Assembly: GCA_021018995.1 (NCBI GenBank)
Contig: CM037585.1
Coordinates: forward strand, 120,922,331 to 120,986,330
Source: Chloranthus sessilifolius
Taxonomy: Eukaryota > Streptophyta > Magnoliopsida > Chloranthales > Chloranthaceae
DNA length: 64,000 nucleotides
Reading direction: 5' to 3'
A model generated the notes under the pieces. That model ran no database searches. It was not told where the DNA came from and saw only the letters and a program-made list of their open reading frames with translations. A program made the translations under genes and the position numbers. Below are positions 32,524 to 44,890 of this stretch, one piece after another (the first letter of the stretch is position 1; every line of letters starts with the position of its first letter).

Positions 32524-33716
32524 GGAGAGGAAGGAAAAAAAAAGAGTCTTGTTTCCCTTTTGGTGAACCACGGTGTTCCTCCCATGGTGCTCCCTCATTG
32601 AGATTGTAAAGTCTGAGAGCAGCAAAACCCCCAAATTTTTGTAATGTGCATCTTCACCATTTCCACGTGTAATTTTTGTGTTTTTTTGGGTACATATATG
32701 GGGGAGCCTAGCCTCCCCCCAAAACAACATCATTTAATACAAAGTTTTTGGTTTCTCTCTTTTAGATTTGACGTCATTTCTTTCTGTGATGGCTGCAAAT
32801 TTTCTCTCATTCTGCCGCTATATCAAATCCCCTCATGAGTATTACCTAGTCTCGTGCAAGTGCTAAACCCAAGTACCGGTAGGGATTAATCGTAGATGAC
32901 GAGTCACTGGGTTAACTTTTACTAAATTCATTCTCTGTTAATTTTTGAACTTTTGCAGGTTATAAAAATATATCACTTGAGCATTAACCCTATTTTCTCA
33001 AGGAAATGAATGGGGTTGTAGGGGTGTCCTCCACACTAAAAAAAATGTGCAATAATGTCATAAACACAACCTCCACATGCCGGAAGGGGATCCAATGCCA
33101 ATAATAAAAATTAATTCAAAAAAAAATATTGATAACAAGAAATTCAACTAATGCTGATAACTAATCTGATTAGCTAAAAAATCGCAAAAGCCAACACCAA
33201 ATGAGACTAAGCACCCAACTAGCCATTCTCACCGGCCTCTGGAACCGATTATTTGGCTAATCTCAATGAAAATGTTGGCTTTTCCTCAATCAAAATATAT
33301 TTGGAAGGTCCTATAACTTCAAAAACAAAGTTGATGCAGGGCCACACACTTATACCCAAATATGCAATTTGCTGAAATTAAATTTTATATTCAAAGAGGA
33401 AGAAGAAATCAAATTCAAATTTGATTCACCTAAGATTATCGCAGAATTAAAAATAAGGGAATCACAACGGTCCTAATTAAGTGTTAGATCCGGCACATTA
33501 GTCCCTACAAAACTCGAATGTGGGTTCTCAAGATATAACTTGAGTTCCCTCTAGCCTAGGGCATCAAACGATTGATGGCGTCTTTTGATCCCATTCTAGG
33601 GTTTCGAAGAAATAAAAAGCTTTAAAAATGGTTTAAGATCGAAAGGGTATTCTCAAAGGGTTTATATAATTCCAACAACCAAGAAAGCACTAATAATTTA
33701 AAGAAATAAATCACTA
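32524..33716. repeat. 3' flank of the plus-strand SAUR, duplicated
   Basis: It matches 48656-49389 up to 'ggaaccgatta' and, more weakly, 43723-44340. It holds the SAUR 3' UTR ('gtctgagagcagcaaaacccccaaatttttgtaatg') and then AT-rich text. The later part (33250-33716) is single-copy in this window, with no gene seen. Confidence 0.6.
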
Positions 33717-35575
33717 AATACCTTTCGTCGAAGAATTAAGATGATAGAAGATAAGAGAATCCTCGGAATTTCACCAAACCCTAAACTTGGGGAAGAAGAA
33801 AGCTATCAACAAGTTCCCAAGTTTGCACAACGCTAGAAATTTCATTAATTAACATTATTTTAATTTAAGTTATATTTTAAATCAACTCCAAGTAAGAGGA
33901 CCTGCTTGGATTACTTCACTGAATAGGCGATTTGTTTTACTTAAATGTATTCTACACTTTCAGATGGGTTTCTAAAGAATGACCATTCTGTCAAGCGTTT
34001 GACTGGTACCCTTTGCTATGTTCCTTCCAACTGCTCATGTTTTGTGGAAAATCTCTTTTATCTTCTTGTCAACTAGTTGAATGCTCGATCATGTGATTCG
34101 ATCATGAAAGAATGACCTTGCTACTCAATTGTGACTAATAGATCAAAACCACCAATCAAATTGCTCCATCATAAACCCTTTACTGTGGTTGCAAGTTTCG
34201 ATTAAGGTCGTTAAATCATGAACATGACTGCTCATTCTTGCCAATCTAGTCTAGCCGTTTGATTGTGCTTGTAAATTCACAAACACTCAATCATTGCTGC
34301 TCAACTTTGGATGTAAAGTCACGGCCTCATAAAATACACTCGCAATTGAGATCATTGTTCATAGCCACTTGATTGATGTTGTTCAATCATTGCTGCTCAT
34401 GCATAGATACTTTCGATAGAAAACTCATCCATAGACTCCCCATCATCATTGTCCAATCATAGGAGCTTTATCATTCTTCCTCATTCATGACTGCTTAGTT
34501 ATAACCTTTTGAATGATGGTTTATTCATCATGGCCTCTCGATCGTAGATACACTTCTTGTATGTGTGATCGTGACCACTTGATTGTGGATGTAATATCAC
34601 AACTCAACAATTATCTTCGTGTCCTCTTGGCTATTTTTTGCATGAAATTATAGCTGGAAAGTTTAAAACCACTCTTTCATGCTCAATTTTCCCACTTGAT
34701 CGTGGCCTCTTGATCATGACTATTTTTTACGAGTTGCTCAATCATGGTTTCCCAAGCCAGCATTTCTGAATTCTGATACCATAAGATCAATTTTTCCTAG
34801 ATTATTTAGGTTATGTGGGATACGCTACCAATCACCTTTCGGGAATGCAGACTTATGTATGGATTGAAACTCTTAAAAGGAACACTTTATAGAAGCCACT
34901 TTCATTTGGATTGATTCTGATAGATCTCTGTCGAGCTCGAGTCCACACCAAAAATTCCAGTGTATTGAATACGAGGGATCCTGAAATGCTGTTGTTGGAG
35001 AATCATTCACCTCTATAGAGAAGGGATCCAGCTGCAGATCAATTAACTAAACATCCAACAATATGGTAGTCTTCGTGATGTCCTCAACAACGACAAAAGG
35101 ATTTTTGTGAAGGAGAAAAACTAAAAAAAACAATACAAACACAAGCAAAAAATTCATGTGTTTCGTCTGCTGGATATGATGGGTTATCACAGCTAGTTTG
35201 CTCAATGCGGTTTTAAACCTACTACTCAGTATAGCCTATTGTTACTGCTCAGTAGTTGTTGCCCTGTTTGCAGAGTACCAGATTAAAATTTGGACTAGTG
35301 CCACCACAAAAATTGGATCTGGGAGATCCAACATGGAACTTTGATTGAAGACTAATAGAATTTCGATTTATGTCCTCCACCGTTTTGCCCTAACCATTGA
35401 TTGCTTCCATTTTATGCCTGTTATATAAATAACATAAACGTAAAATACAAGAGGATAGATTGCTCACTTGATGCCCTATGTTGGAATGTGGCCATGAATT
35501 CCTTATCCAACGGTTGTGAAATGATAATAAGTTATTCTTTTATGTGTTGATTAATACATGCAACCATTACACATT
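33717..35575. repeat. Duplicated non-coding block X, copy 2
   Basis: This is closely matched by 57341-59500, apart from a TRIM inserted in the latter. A patch at 34850-35040 ('ttcatttggattgattctgatagatctctgtcgagctcgag') is unusually well conserved between the copies, but carries stops in one of them. Confidence 0.7.
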
Positions 35576-35893
35576 GGGTGATCAGGAGAGCGATTAAGGT
35601 TGTGTTTGGCATTGCTCTTTGGGAGAGTAGAAAAGAGCAGCAACAACTCTTTGTTATTGCAAAGAATGTGGGGAGAAAGAATGATTGGAAGAAGATAACA
35701 GGGAGGCTCCTCTTTGAAATAGGAAAAACTGCCCTTTTTAAAGAGCATAATTTTTCATGCACTTTTAAAGATGGATGTTTTTCATCTTTGAGTACCCTCC
35801 CCCTTTTTATTCCTCCAATCATAAGTATGCTTTGAAGGAGGCTTCACACTTCTTCTCCTCATGGGCAATAAGGCTACACTCTTCTTCTCCTCC
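35576..35893. other. Block-specific insert, possible MITE
   Basis: The text 'gttgtgtttggcattgctctttgggagag' opens a stretch not shared past this point with the 59.5-kb copy. 'TGTTTGGCATTGCTC' openings are common in hAT- or PIF-type MITEs. I could not find a convincing matching inverted end. Confidence 0.3.
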
Positions 35894-36182
35894 TCATGAG
35901 TCATTCAAACAAGAAGTTAAATTGAAGAAGTCATCTACTTTGCATGGAATTGTGAGACCGCCCATATGAATCAAACTCTTCTTCAACTCTATCGAGCAAC
36001 GTCTGAAAAAGCAGATGTTTCAAGTAGGATATCGGAATTACAAACCGCTTCTTCTGTGGCACTCCCTCATAAACGACGAAGTGGCCTTTCGAAATATCTC
36101 TAGCTGTTGCACCTTGATTTCCACTTAGAGACCGTAGGAAGATATGCTTGGCATTAATCACCGCAGGCAAACGGATTCCCAT
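35894..36182 (-). pseudogene. Third-class SAUR, frameshifted near the C-terminus
   Basis: From the ATG at 36180-36182, 69 codons follow the SAUR pattern: [57 protein letters not shown]. An 8-bp deletion relative to the intact copies (GAGTTT-GATTC-ATATGGG) then shifts the frame and gives a short tail ending at 35931. The original frame stays open behind the deletion to the usual TGA at 35894-35896. The DIPKGH to DISKGH and VGEQQKKR to EGVPQKKR changes, and the loss of the C-terminal GGLTIPC block, suggest loss of function, although an 83-residue protein could still be made. A TATA box lies near 36296-36306. Confidence 0.85.
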
Positions 36183-37907
36183 GCTTTTTTACAAAACTTA
36201 GAAGTCTTGACTACTGAAAGCAAATAGTTTTCAAGATCAAAAAGTGAGGAAACATAAAAAGACTAGTGGATTAAGATTGAATCAAATGGTTTGCTGTATA
36301 TATAGAGAGAGTAAATCGTATGGCTAATCATCTCTCTAGTGGTGAAGACCTATGCATCGGGTCCTTAGTGAGTCATGGGTGACGTGTGTTATGTGGTCTT
36401 TCTCCTTCTCTCTCTCTGTACCAGTCTGCACTTTAGTCATGAGAATAGGTCCCTGTATTAATTTCCACATCATGCATTGCAGAATAGGTAATTTTTTCTT
36501 TTGGACATAGTGTGTCCTTCTTATTGAGTTTTTTTGGTAAGGTGGGTTCCATTTGGTTTTTTTAAAGCTCGGACTGTGAACCAAACTGTAGGAGGCTACG
36601 GCTTTGGTTCAAGCAATTCGATCACCGTTCAACAGGTCAAGGAATTTTGTTCATCATGATTTGTTGACTGGTTAACAAAATAGAAATAGTGAACCGTGAT
36701 TTGGAAGCTCATGGTTCATAATTCATAAAAATTCTAGTCGATCAGCCAGGATTCTGCCCATGGATCAAAATTTCATCCGATATGTACCAATTTTCCGGCA
36801 TTTTGATCCATGATTCTGCCAGACTTTCGAGCCGATTAACCAAACATCCTCATTAAAAAGTCTCACTAAAACATATTATAAACATTTAATATAATTATTA
36901 TGCAATTATAAATACTCTAAGCTCATTACGAATTTAAATTTTAAGGAAAAATCGATTTCCCATTCCCCCCAAAATTTCATAAATTCAGGAAAGAAAAAGC
37001 AAGTTTATCAATTGGATCGGACGAACTGCCCGGCTCGGAGTGGAGTCCCAAATTCCGCTGTACTTGTCTGAGAACCACACTGTTCTCAGTGAAGTGGGCG
37101 GGTCACCTCGGTCCGAAGGTTAAATTGTGTGGTTGGACGATTCCGAATGATCCATCTAAAAAACATTATCCAAGAGGCAATAGATCCTACGAATCGCAAC
37201 TGACCGGGTCTCGGATCCGCCTTACAACACTAATTCCACTAATGGAAAATGATAACAATTTCGGTAAGATTTTTATTTTTGAAGTATGTCGTTCTTAAAC
37301 GCTTTCTCTACTAGCAGGTGGTGATCTAGGAACATGGGTGAAATGGGGCATGAATTAGAACATGGCATGTAGGGGTGCAAATTTGGTTAACCGAATCGAA
37401 AACAAAATTTTGGTCTCATTGTTGATTCACCTAAAATCGAACCCGAACTGAAAAGTTTCGTTTTCAATTAACCAAATTTCCGACCCACCGGAACCGAAAC
37501 CGAACCAAACTGATCCAATTATGGTTTCAGTCTGTTCGTTTTTCAGATTCTTCCATATTATTTTTTTGCTTTTTCTAAGGAGAATTTTTTGGTTTTTTCT
37601 AATTTTTGGCTTTTTTAGATTTTCCGATCACTTTTCTTGTCCTACCCAGCTGATTTTCGGCTTTCGGCCACCAAAATCAAAATTGAACCGAGCTGGACTG
37701 GTTCGATTTAGTGTCGGTTTCGGTCTAGTTTGTCCAATTCAAGAGCGTCAGCTTTTGGTTTTAAGGTTTAATTTACACCCCTAGTGTCATGTGCCTCCCT
37801 ATCCACTTTAATCATTGTAGTATGGCCATTTTAAACTGACGTAATTGCACATGATTCTAATTCATCCCACTTAGAACCATTCTCTTGCGATAAATAGAAT
37901 TGAGTGG
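36183..37907. repeat. Upstream flank of the third-class SAUR
   Basis: This is shared with 28134-29460 and partly with 59710-61078. It contains the TATA region near 36300 and, at 37370-37780, a degenerate stretch rich in 'gaaccgaaaccgaacc' words that is absent from the other copies and resembles a remnant of a repetitive element. It ends at 'agaattgagtgg', where a solo LTR is inserted. Confidence 0.6.
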
Positions 37908-38504
37908 TGTCACGACAAAAAATCTACACACCTGGATCTCGAGTCACAACCCAGATAGATTAGAAGAAAATGCCTAATATAAATAAAAATTTCTAATCAG
38001 TGATCAAAACCAGGTATCCAGGTAATCAGATTAATGATAAATAGATAAACTTTTCTTTTTCTTAACATGTTACATTGCCTTAATACATTCAACTAATCAC
38101 TACATACTAGACACAGAGATCTGCACCAGATAACAATGTTCATACTCCACCAACTGATTGTTCTCCAAACCCTTTTCGTAACCTGCAGGGTGGTTAGAAC
38201 CACCGTAACAGCTAATCCACATGCTCCACAAGTAACCTATGCTAATAAATATTGACTAAACCACTAATACCAAATTTCACACTCAAGCATTTTAAATGAA
38301 ATCAGGTTGATATTAAAGTGACACAGAAAACAGTACTACAGTAAAAACGCATTGCGTGCTAGAAATTAGACAGATAGTCCATACCATAAATCAAACAGAT
38401 AGTCCATGCCAGAAATTAGACAGATCTTCTCATAATAGTTAAGTACCGAATCGTACACTTAAACTATCACTCATCAGACAAAGCTTCTCATATCAGAATT
38501 CAGA

Positions 38505-38990
38505 CAATAAATAACAAGTCAGACAAAATCTTTCACTACACTACTCCAAGTCAGACAAAAATTCACATCGCAGACATCAAACAAGTCAGACAATGAATCT
38601 TTCATTGAGTTACTGTAAGTCGGACAGAAATTCACATCACAGACATTAGACAAGTCTGACAATGAATCTTTCACTAAACAACTACAAGTCAGACAGATAT
38701 TCACATCACATATATCAGACAAGTCAGATAATAAATCTTTTATCTAACTACAAGTTAGACAATGAATCTTTACTTAACTACTGTAAGTCAGACAGATATT
38801 CATATCACATACATCAGACAAGTCAGATAATGAATCTTTTACTTAACTACAAGTCAGACAATGAATCTTTTACTTAACTACTGTTAGTTAGACAGATATT
38901 CACATCACATACATCAGACACATTAGACAATGAATTTTTCACTTAACTACTGCAAGTCATATAGATCAGAAAGCAGACAGATAACTGAAA
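38505..38990. repeat. Tandem repeat of about 70 bp inside the 3.3-kb LTR
   Basis: About seven degenerate units alternate 'aagtcagacagatattcacatcacatacatcagac' with 'aagtcagacaatgaatctttcacttaactactg'. Open frames that read through it (SDLSNVCDVNFC-like) are products of the repeat. Confidence 0.8.
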
Positions 38991-39559
38991 AAATCTTTCA
39001 CTTAATGTACCACAACTCAAACAAATATTCACAGACCAGAAACAGAAATCAGACATATAAATAATAAAGTTTACACTTAAACTAGCACAACTAACTTATC
39101 TCTGTTGGGAATTATTTTATAACTAATAGCACGAATACCAAGTGCTTTCCTCAACTAAGCTTCTAGTAGTTGAGCTCAGATGTCAGATGCCAAAACAGAT
39201 ATCAGATAACAGAGCAGATAACAGATTTACGACCTGATCAGAGTCTTAAAATTGTACCATTCGGACTCATAAGCACCATTTCATCGCAATTCAGATATTA
39301 TGGTATTCAAGTCCAGTGCAGAAATAGCATAAAATATCAGAAAATATGATTTTATAGTGCACACATACTTCGGTCTCGGAAATGGTATACACTACCCATC
39401 AATACTTAGGTCGGAAAACAGAAATCTATAGCTTCGATCTCGAAAATGGTCAGGTAGAACAGGTATGACAGATTCAGGTCACACTTGTTGACACGATCCG
39501 ACAGATTCAGGTCATACTTGTTTACACATTCTGGTATAACAAGTCTACCAGATTTAGGT

Positions 39560-39935
39560 TCCAAACATCTACATAATCAGATCTAATAGAGTCAAGTAAC
39601 AAATATCTATGCTTTCAAGTACAACAAATTCAGATAATAAATATTTACACTTTTAGGTGTAACAGACTCAGATAACAACTATTTACACTTTCAGGTATAA
39701 CCAATTCAAGTAACAAAGATTTACACTTTCAGGTGTCACCGATTCAAGTAACAAATATTTACACTTTCAAGTCTAAAAGACTTAGATAACAAATATTTAC
39801 ACTTTCAGGTGTAACAGACTCAGATAATAAATATTTACACTTTCAGGTATTACCGATTCAAGTAACAAATATTTACACTTTCAGGTGCAAAAGACTCAGA
39901 TAACAAATATCCACACATTCAGGTATAACTGATAC
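39560..39935. repeat. 38-bp tandem repeat inside the 3.3-kb LTR
   Basis: About nine units of 'aacagactcagataacaaat' + 'atttacactttcaggtgt' alternate with a variant having 'accgattcaagtaac'. The plus-strand LTR at 51826 ends within the same repeat (53085-53198). Confidence 0.88.
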
Positions 39936-40399
39936 GGCTAATTTTCGATTGTATAGTGTTCATAAAACTAATATATCAGACCATATGAAGCCCTTCATAT
40001 GCCTAGAGGGTACAACACCAACACATAAATCCAGCTATCAACACCTAAATACAGCATTAATACGTCAATGAATGTATAAACTGTAATATTGCTTTTGGTT
40101 TTCAATTTTCATTAGTACCACAAGTATTACAATTTCAAATCTAGGCTAACAACATACACATATTCCACGACTAAACTACAAGCCATCTTATACAAGTATA
40201 ATAGGTGCAAATTTCTACTAGCACATAGATGCAAATTTCTACTAGCACATAGATGTATAATAAAAAATACACACGATGTAACAAAGTCAGAATTTTAAGA
40301 ATTACCGACGTACAGCCTGAATTGGGGTTTAAACAAAATATATTAGAATAGATACATGCCTCAAAAGAAACGATCAACTATAGGGTTAGTCGTCGTGAA

Positions 40400-40735
40400 C
40401 GATCACTCTCTCTCTCTGTCTCTTTCTTTCTTTTTCTTTCTCTTCTTTCTCTCTGGCTCTCTTTGTTGTTTTTCCCTGCTCTTTCTCTCTTTGTTTCTTA
40501 GGCTCCCTCTTTATTTTCTTTTTGTTTTTGTCTTCTTTTCCAAACTGACCCCCCACACACAAGACCCAACGTCTCAGCCTCCCAGTCTCATCCAGAAGCT
40601 TCTAGGATATAGTAGTATATTATATTATATTATATTATATAGTATATAGCATTATATTATATTAAAAGCTATGATATTATATTATATTCTATTAGATAGG
40701 CTATTATATTATTATATTTTAACGCACCTCTATAT
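40400..40735. repeat. CT-rich and TA-rich microsatellites in the LTR
   Basis: A pyrimidine run (40400-40515) and a (TATTA)n-like run (40610-40720) correspond, in reverse, to the GA-rich leader and TATA region at 52290-52600 of the plus-strand copy. They probably mark the promoter and early leader of this LTR family. Confidence 0.6.
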
Positions 40736-41200
40736 TAAATTGGTCAATAGATTAGGTCCCTCTATTGGCGCCAACCAAACTACTGGTGGGAACTCAGGTC
40801 TAAAATATTGTGACTGCCTTGAATCACATGATGACGATCAAATTTCATTCTGATCTTTCATCCAACGGATCTTAAGACCATCGCCTTACCATCATACGAT
40901 TAGTTTGTGATTATTGATCACATGGTATAGAGCCCATCAAATTGGTCGTAGTGTCACATGACACACATGCCTAAAACTGATTTCCATGGTCGGATTGAAC
41001 AACGTCAATAAGTTTTAACACATTTAATAATTTGGATTTGTGCCATGTAAAAGCGTCATGCTGATCAGTGAATGTGACCTACCCGTTTGGTGTACTTTAA
41101 TATCAGCCATTAAATAAACACATAAACAAATGATCTCACGTGGATTGAACTACGAACTGTCGGTTAACTATCTGCCCTGGTTTCAACTCGGGTCCTTACG

Positions 41201-42113
41201 AATGGAGAAAAAGGACTCACATAGCCGGCCCCAAATAGATGTACAAGGGAATGATAATGATAATGGAGAGAGTGAATGAGGGCCACTTGATCTAGTTTTA
41301 TATTTAGCAATAGTAGGGGAGATTGCCATACATGTTCCACAACCTTTAACTGCCAGGGTCAAACATTTTTCATATTACCTAAATTGGGTCTAAAAATTTT
41401 AGATGCGCTGAAACTATTTAAGTGAAAAAATATGTTAGACAAAAAGGCCTCGGGCTCCATATGAGACCGTCAGTCAACTATGAGACCGATCGGTCTTATA
41501 TCAACTCTTACACATCTGTATCGGTGAAAGTTAATGCCCTGCTTTGCTCTAAACACTAATTGTTCACTCTGATGCATAATAACCCCATATCCCACTTTCA
41601 CCAAGGTGTCGAATACCATCTTTAACTGTATTTTGCATCTAGATATCCCCATATCCAACTGTTGCCGAGAAGTCGAATACCACACACAGCCAAACAGACC
41701 CATCCCGTTAACAATTTTAATGTCTCCGAAGTAAATTTAATATTTATAAAATATTTAAAAATTAAGAGGTGACTGGCTCAAGTAACTACAGGATAATGTT
41801 TCTAGTGTCACTTCCCACATTGAAGTTATCAAATAGGTAGGGACAATTTTCCTAAGCTCCCCCAATAAAAAAAATTGAAAAAATCCAAAAAGAATATCAG
41901 TGAGTAGAATGAAAGAAAATTCATGGCCATCATACAAAGATTGAGATTCAGATTTTAAAACATTTAATGCAATATTCAGTATTTAAGGTGTTTTGGGGAG
42001 ATTCAGGGCTCCCCCTCATATACAAACAAGTTACATTTGGAAATGGAAATGACCCACTTTACAAAATTGGAGATTTTGAAACGAGCAACAGGACTTCGTT
42101 TTTCATCCACTCC
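41201..42113. repeat. Spacer and 3' flank of the SAUR at 42114, duplicated
   Basis: It matches 29450-29560, 29890-30480 and 30490-30889, with internal deletions. No gene seen. Confidence 0.65.
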
Positions 42114-42410
42114 TCATGAGCCATTTAAACAAGAAGTTAAGTTTATGAAGGTATCTACTTTGCATGGGATTGTGAGACCTCCCATTTGATGATCGAAACC
42201 AAATTCTTCTTCAACTCTACCAAGCAAGGTCCTAAATAGTGGATGGTTCAAGTAGGATATGGGAACAACGAACCGCTTCTTTTGTTGCTCCCCTACATAC
42301 ACTGCAAAGTGGCCTTTTGGGATATGTCTGGTTGTACCTGCTTGATTTCCACCTAGAGACCATCGGAAAAGCTGCTTGGCATGAACCATCCCGGGCACTC
42401 GAATTCCCAT
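42114..42410 (-). CDS. SAUR family auxin-responsive protein
   Basis: Intact, 98 codons, intronless. The ATG is at 42408-42410: [15 protein letters not shown]. The core contains [15 protein letters not shown] (Asp of the usual RDIPKGH is His), [30 protein letters not shown] and [15 protein letters not shown]. The TATA box TATATATACAG (42520-42530 in reverse) is 110 bp upstream, within a GA microsatellite. The TGTCTC core seen in the other minus genes is changed here to TGCCTG. It is divergently paired with 43426-43722. Confidence 0.95.
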   Translation of the reverse strand: MGIRVPGMVHAKQLFRWSLGGNQAGTTRHIPKGHFAVYVGEQQKKRFVVPISYLNHPLFRTLLGRVEEEFGFDHQMGGLTIPCKVDTFINLTSCLNGS

Positions 42411-43425
42411 GCTTTTATGAAACTTAGATGTGTGGACAACTGAAAGAAAATAGATCTCAAGTTCAAAAGGGAAGTAAGAAAAAAGACTAGAGGATGAAGA
42501 TTGAATGAACTGGCTGCCTGTATATATAGAGAGAGAGAGAGCAAGTCATATGCCCAATCATCTCTCTAATGGACCACAATGGTGAAGAGACCAATGCATG
42601 GGGCCACATTTCTGTGCACATGGTTGTGCTTCTTCTCTGTCTTAGCACCAATCTGCATCCCAATTTTCACATGGTTGTTCAGATGGAAAATGATAAAAAA
42701 TCAGATATGATGTGATTGTCTCATATCCCAATTTTAAAACGCTCACTCTACTAGCTGGTGGTGATCAACGAATATAGATGAAGTGGGCCATGTATTAGCA
42801 ATCCGAATTGGCAGTTAGAAGCACGGCATGTGCCTCCCTATCCACTTTTTATCATAGTATAAACATTTGAAAATTAAGTGGTTGTATATCCATTTAATTC
42901 ATCGCAAGAAGGACCACTCAGTCGCGCTGAAAAAAATAAAAGGACTCGCAGAGCCGACCCTAAACAGACATAAATAGGTTGGCACATGGCATGCTCAGCC
43001 CAAAAAAGGCCATGGATGTCAATCAATGTCCATTGGAATTAGAACCATCTGACCTTCTGTGTTAAAAACATATCAATCAAAAGGTCGGTTGGTGCGTCTA
43101 CCCAAAACATTGGTTATGTGGTAATGCATGTTGCTGAAATAAATGCAAGGACCTACTCACAAGGCTAGAGTGCAGTTTTTTTTATGCCAAGGCAAACAAG
43201 TAGCAAAACCATGTGAACCCACATGAATGCACATGACCCACAATGGCCCCATGCATAGCACTCTTCACCACTCTGAGAAATGATTGGCCATAGGATTTGC
43301 TCTATATATAGAGGGAACCATGTCATTGAATCTTCATCCGCTTATTTAGTCCCATATCTTTCCCAGCTCTCCCATTTGAAACCTATTTGTTTTCATTGTC
43401 CAAAGTTGAAAGTTCACTAAAAATC
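42411..43425. promoter_or_regulatory. Shared spacer of the second divergent SAUR pair
   Basis: This spacer is 1015 bp, with TATA boxes at about 42519-42531 (minus gene) and 43301-43312 (plus gene, CTCTATATATAGAGGG). Long patches match the other two spacers, for example 'aacatcaaggacctac'-type text near 43140-43160 and 'cacatgacccacaatggcccc' near 43231. Confidence 0.7.
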
Positions 43426-43722
43426 ATGAGCATCCGTTTGCCAGTAATAGTTCAAGCTAAGCAGATTCTCCGACAGTCATTCAGTAGAAATCAAGCAGGT
43501 ACAGCCAGAGATATCCCCAAAGGACACTTTGCAGTATATGTTGGAGAGCAACACAAGACGCAATTTGTTGTCTCTATTTCCTACTTGGATTATCCATTAT
43601 TTCAAACATTGCTTAATAGGGTGGAAGAAGAGTTTGGTTTCCATCATCAAATGGGAGGTCTCACAATTCCATGCAAAGAAGAAGCCTTCCTAAATTTAAC
43701 TTCCTCTTTGAATGGTTCATGA
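43426..43722 (+). CDS. SAUR family auxin-responsive protein, diverged core
   Basis: Intact, 98 codons. The ATG at 43426 gives MSIRLPVIVQAKQIL; the in-frame ATG at 43387 lies in the leader. The core keeps [33 protein letters not shown] and [13 protein letters not shown]. In the most conserved segment, [17 protein letters not shown] has become KTQFVVSISYLDYPLFQ: five changes, including loss of a basic pair and of the Pro. This is the most diverged of the intact genes and may be losing or changing function. Confidence 0.92.
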   Translation: MSIRLPVIVQAKQILRQSFSRNQAGTARDIPKGHFAVYVGEQHKTQFVVSISYLDYPLFQTLLNRVEEEFGFHHQMGGLTIPCKEEAFLNLTSSLNGS

Positions 43723-44890
43723 GGAGAGAGAGAAAATGTCTTGTTGAGAGTATAAAGTCTGAGAGCAACAAAACGCCCAAACTTTTGTAATGTGCATCAT
43801 TGCCTGTAATGTCTCCCCCCAAAACAATATTATTTAATACACATTTTTTGTTTTGTCTCTTTTAGATTTGATGTCATTTCTTTGTGTGAAGGCTGCAAAT
43901 TTTCCCTCATTCTGCCGCATTGTTTTTTCTTTTCAAAATTCTCAATTGATTTTAATGGGGATACCACAAGCTTGGTTTGTGGTATGCTATCAATTCCCCT
44001 CCTGAGAATTATCTGGTCTCATGCAAGTGGTAAATACATGTAATGGTAGGGATTAGTCCTTCACTGGAAAGGATTGGAACTCCCTATCACAAAAAAATAA
44101 AAAATTAAAATGGGATGTAGTCGTAGAAGAAGAGTCAGTAGGTTATACTTTAACGGAATTCATTCTCTTAGTTTTGAACTTTTATGTGTTATTGTGAATG
44201 CACATAATTTATCACATGAGCATCAACCCTATATTTCGAAAGTGGATAACTAATCTCATTAGCTAAAAACCCCCAAAGCTAACACCATATGAGACTATGC
44301 TCCAAAATAGTCATTCTCGTCAACCTCTGGAATCAATTTGTTGGCTAAAAATTGTTGGCTTTTGCTCCAAAATAGTCATTCTCATCTGTAAGCATCGGCA
44401 TCGCCGGTGTTGTCGACATCATCATCGGCATTGTCTCAACTCTCCTGAGAAGAAACTTAAAAATTATATGGGTGCCTTCCAAGAGTAACCATTGACCGCT
44501 GGGGCAACCACTTATGTGGGTGCTTTCCAAGATTGGATGAGTGTATTTAGTAGTATCCTTTATAGTGCTAATTCATTTTAAAGTACATGAAACAGTTTAG
44601 GATGTGTTTGAGTGTACAATTGGAAACGAACTTCTTTACTAAGTTATTCTTAAACATCATGTATACTTATAGAACAGGGATTTGATGTCGTTTCTATTCG
44701 TTCACTTAAAATGCAATTGTTTCAATGGCTACTTGATCAGGACAACATGGTCATGAATGCTCCATAATGAATGCCTGATACTGACCACTCAATTGTCGGT
44801 AGGTCCTTGAAGCCACTCAATTTAGACCCCACCTGTTCTATGAATAGTCATTGATCGAACTCTGATAGCAGGTAATTTTTTGTTTTTGGA
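43723..44890. repeat. SAUR 3' flank and start of block X, copy 3
   Basis: It shares the 3' UTR words with 32524 and 48656, then 'gaatgctccat-atg' block X text near 44755. A short duplicated sequence 'ttgctccaaaatagtcattctc' occurs at about 44300 and 44362. No gene seen. Confidence 0.55.

Larger units (their letters stand above)
37908..41200 (-). mobile_element. 3.3-kb solo LTR
   Basis: On the minus strand it begins (C)GTAAGGACCCGAGTTGAAACC and ends TTTTTTGTCGTGACA. The flanks are AGTGG (37903-37907) and AATGG (41201-41205), a target duplication with one mismatch, and the duplicated host text continues on both sides. The first base pair of the expected TG start is changed (CG). The same family occurs on the plus strand at 51826-53198, where it follows a polypurine tract, which confirms the polarity. 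It contains two tandem repeat blocks, a CT-rich and an AT-rich microsatellite, and no gene. Confidence 0.88.

Noticed and set aside
39560..39935. Regular 38-bp repeats suggesting a CRISPR array
   Set aside because: There are no unique spacers; it is a head-to-tail satellite inside a plant LTR.
40356..40649. Hydrophobic 97-codon open frame
   Set aside because: It is a translation of the CT-rich microsatellite of the LTR.
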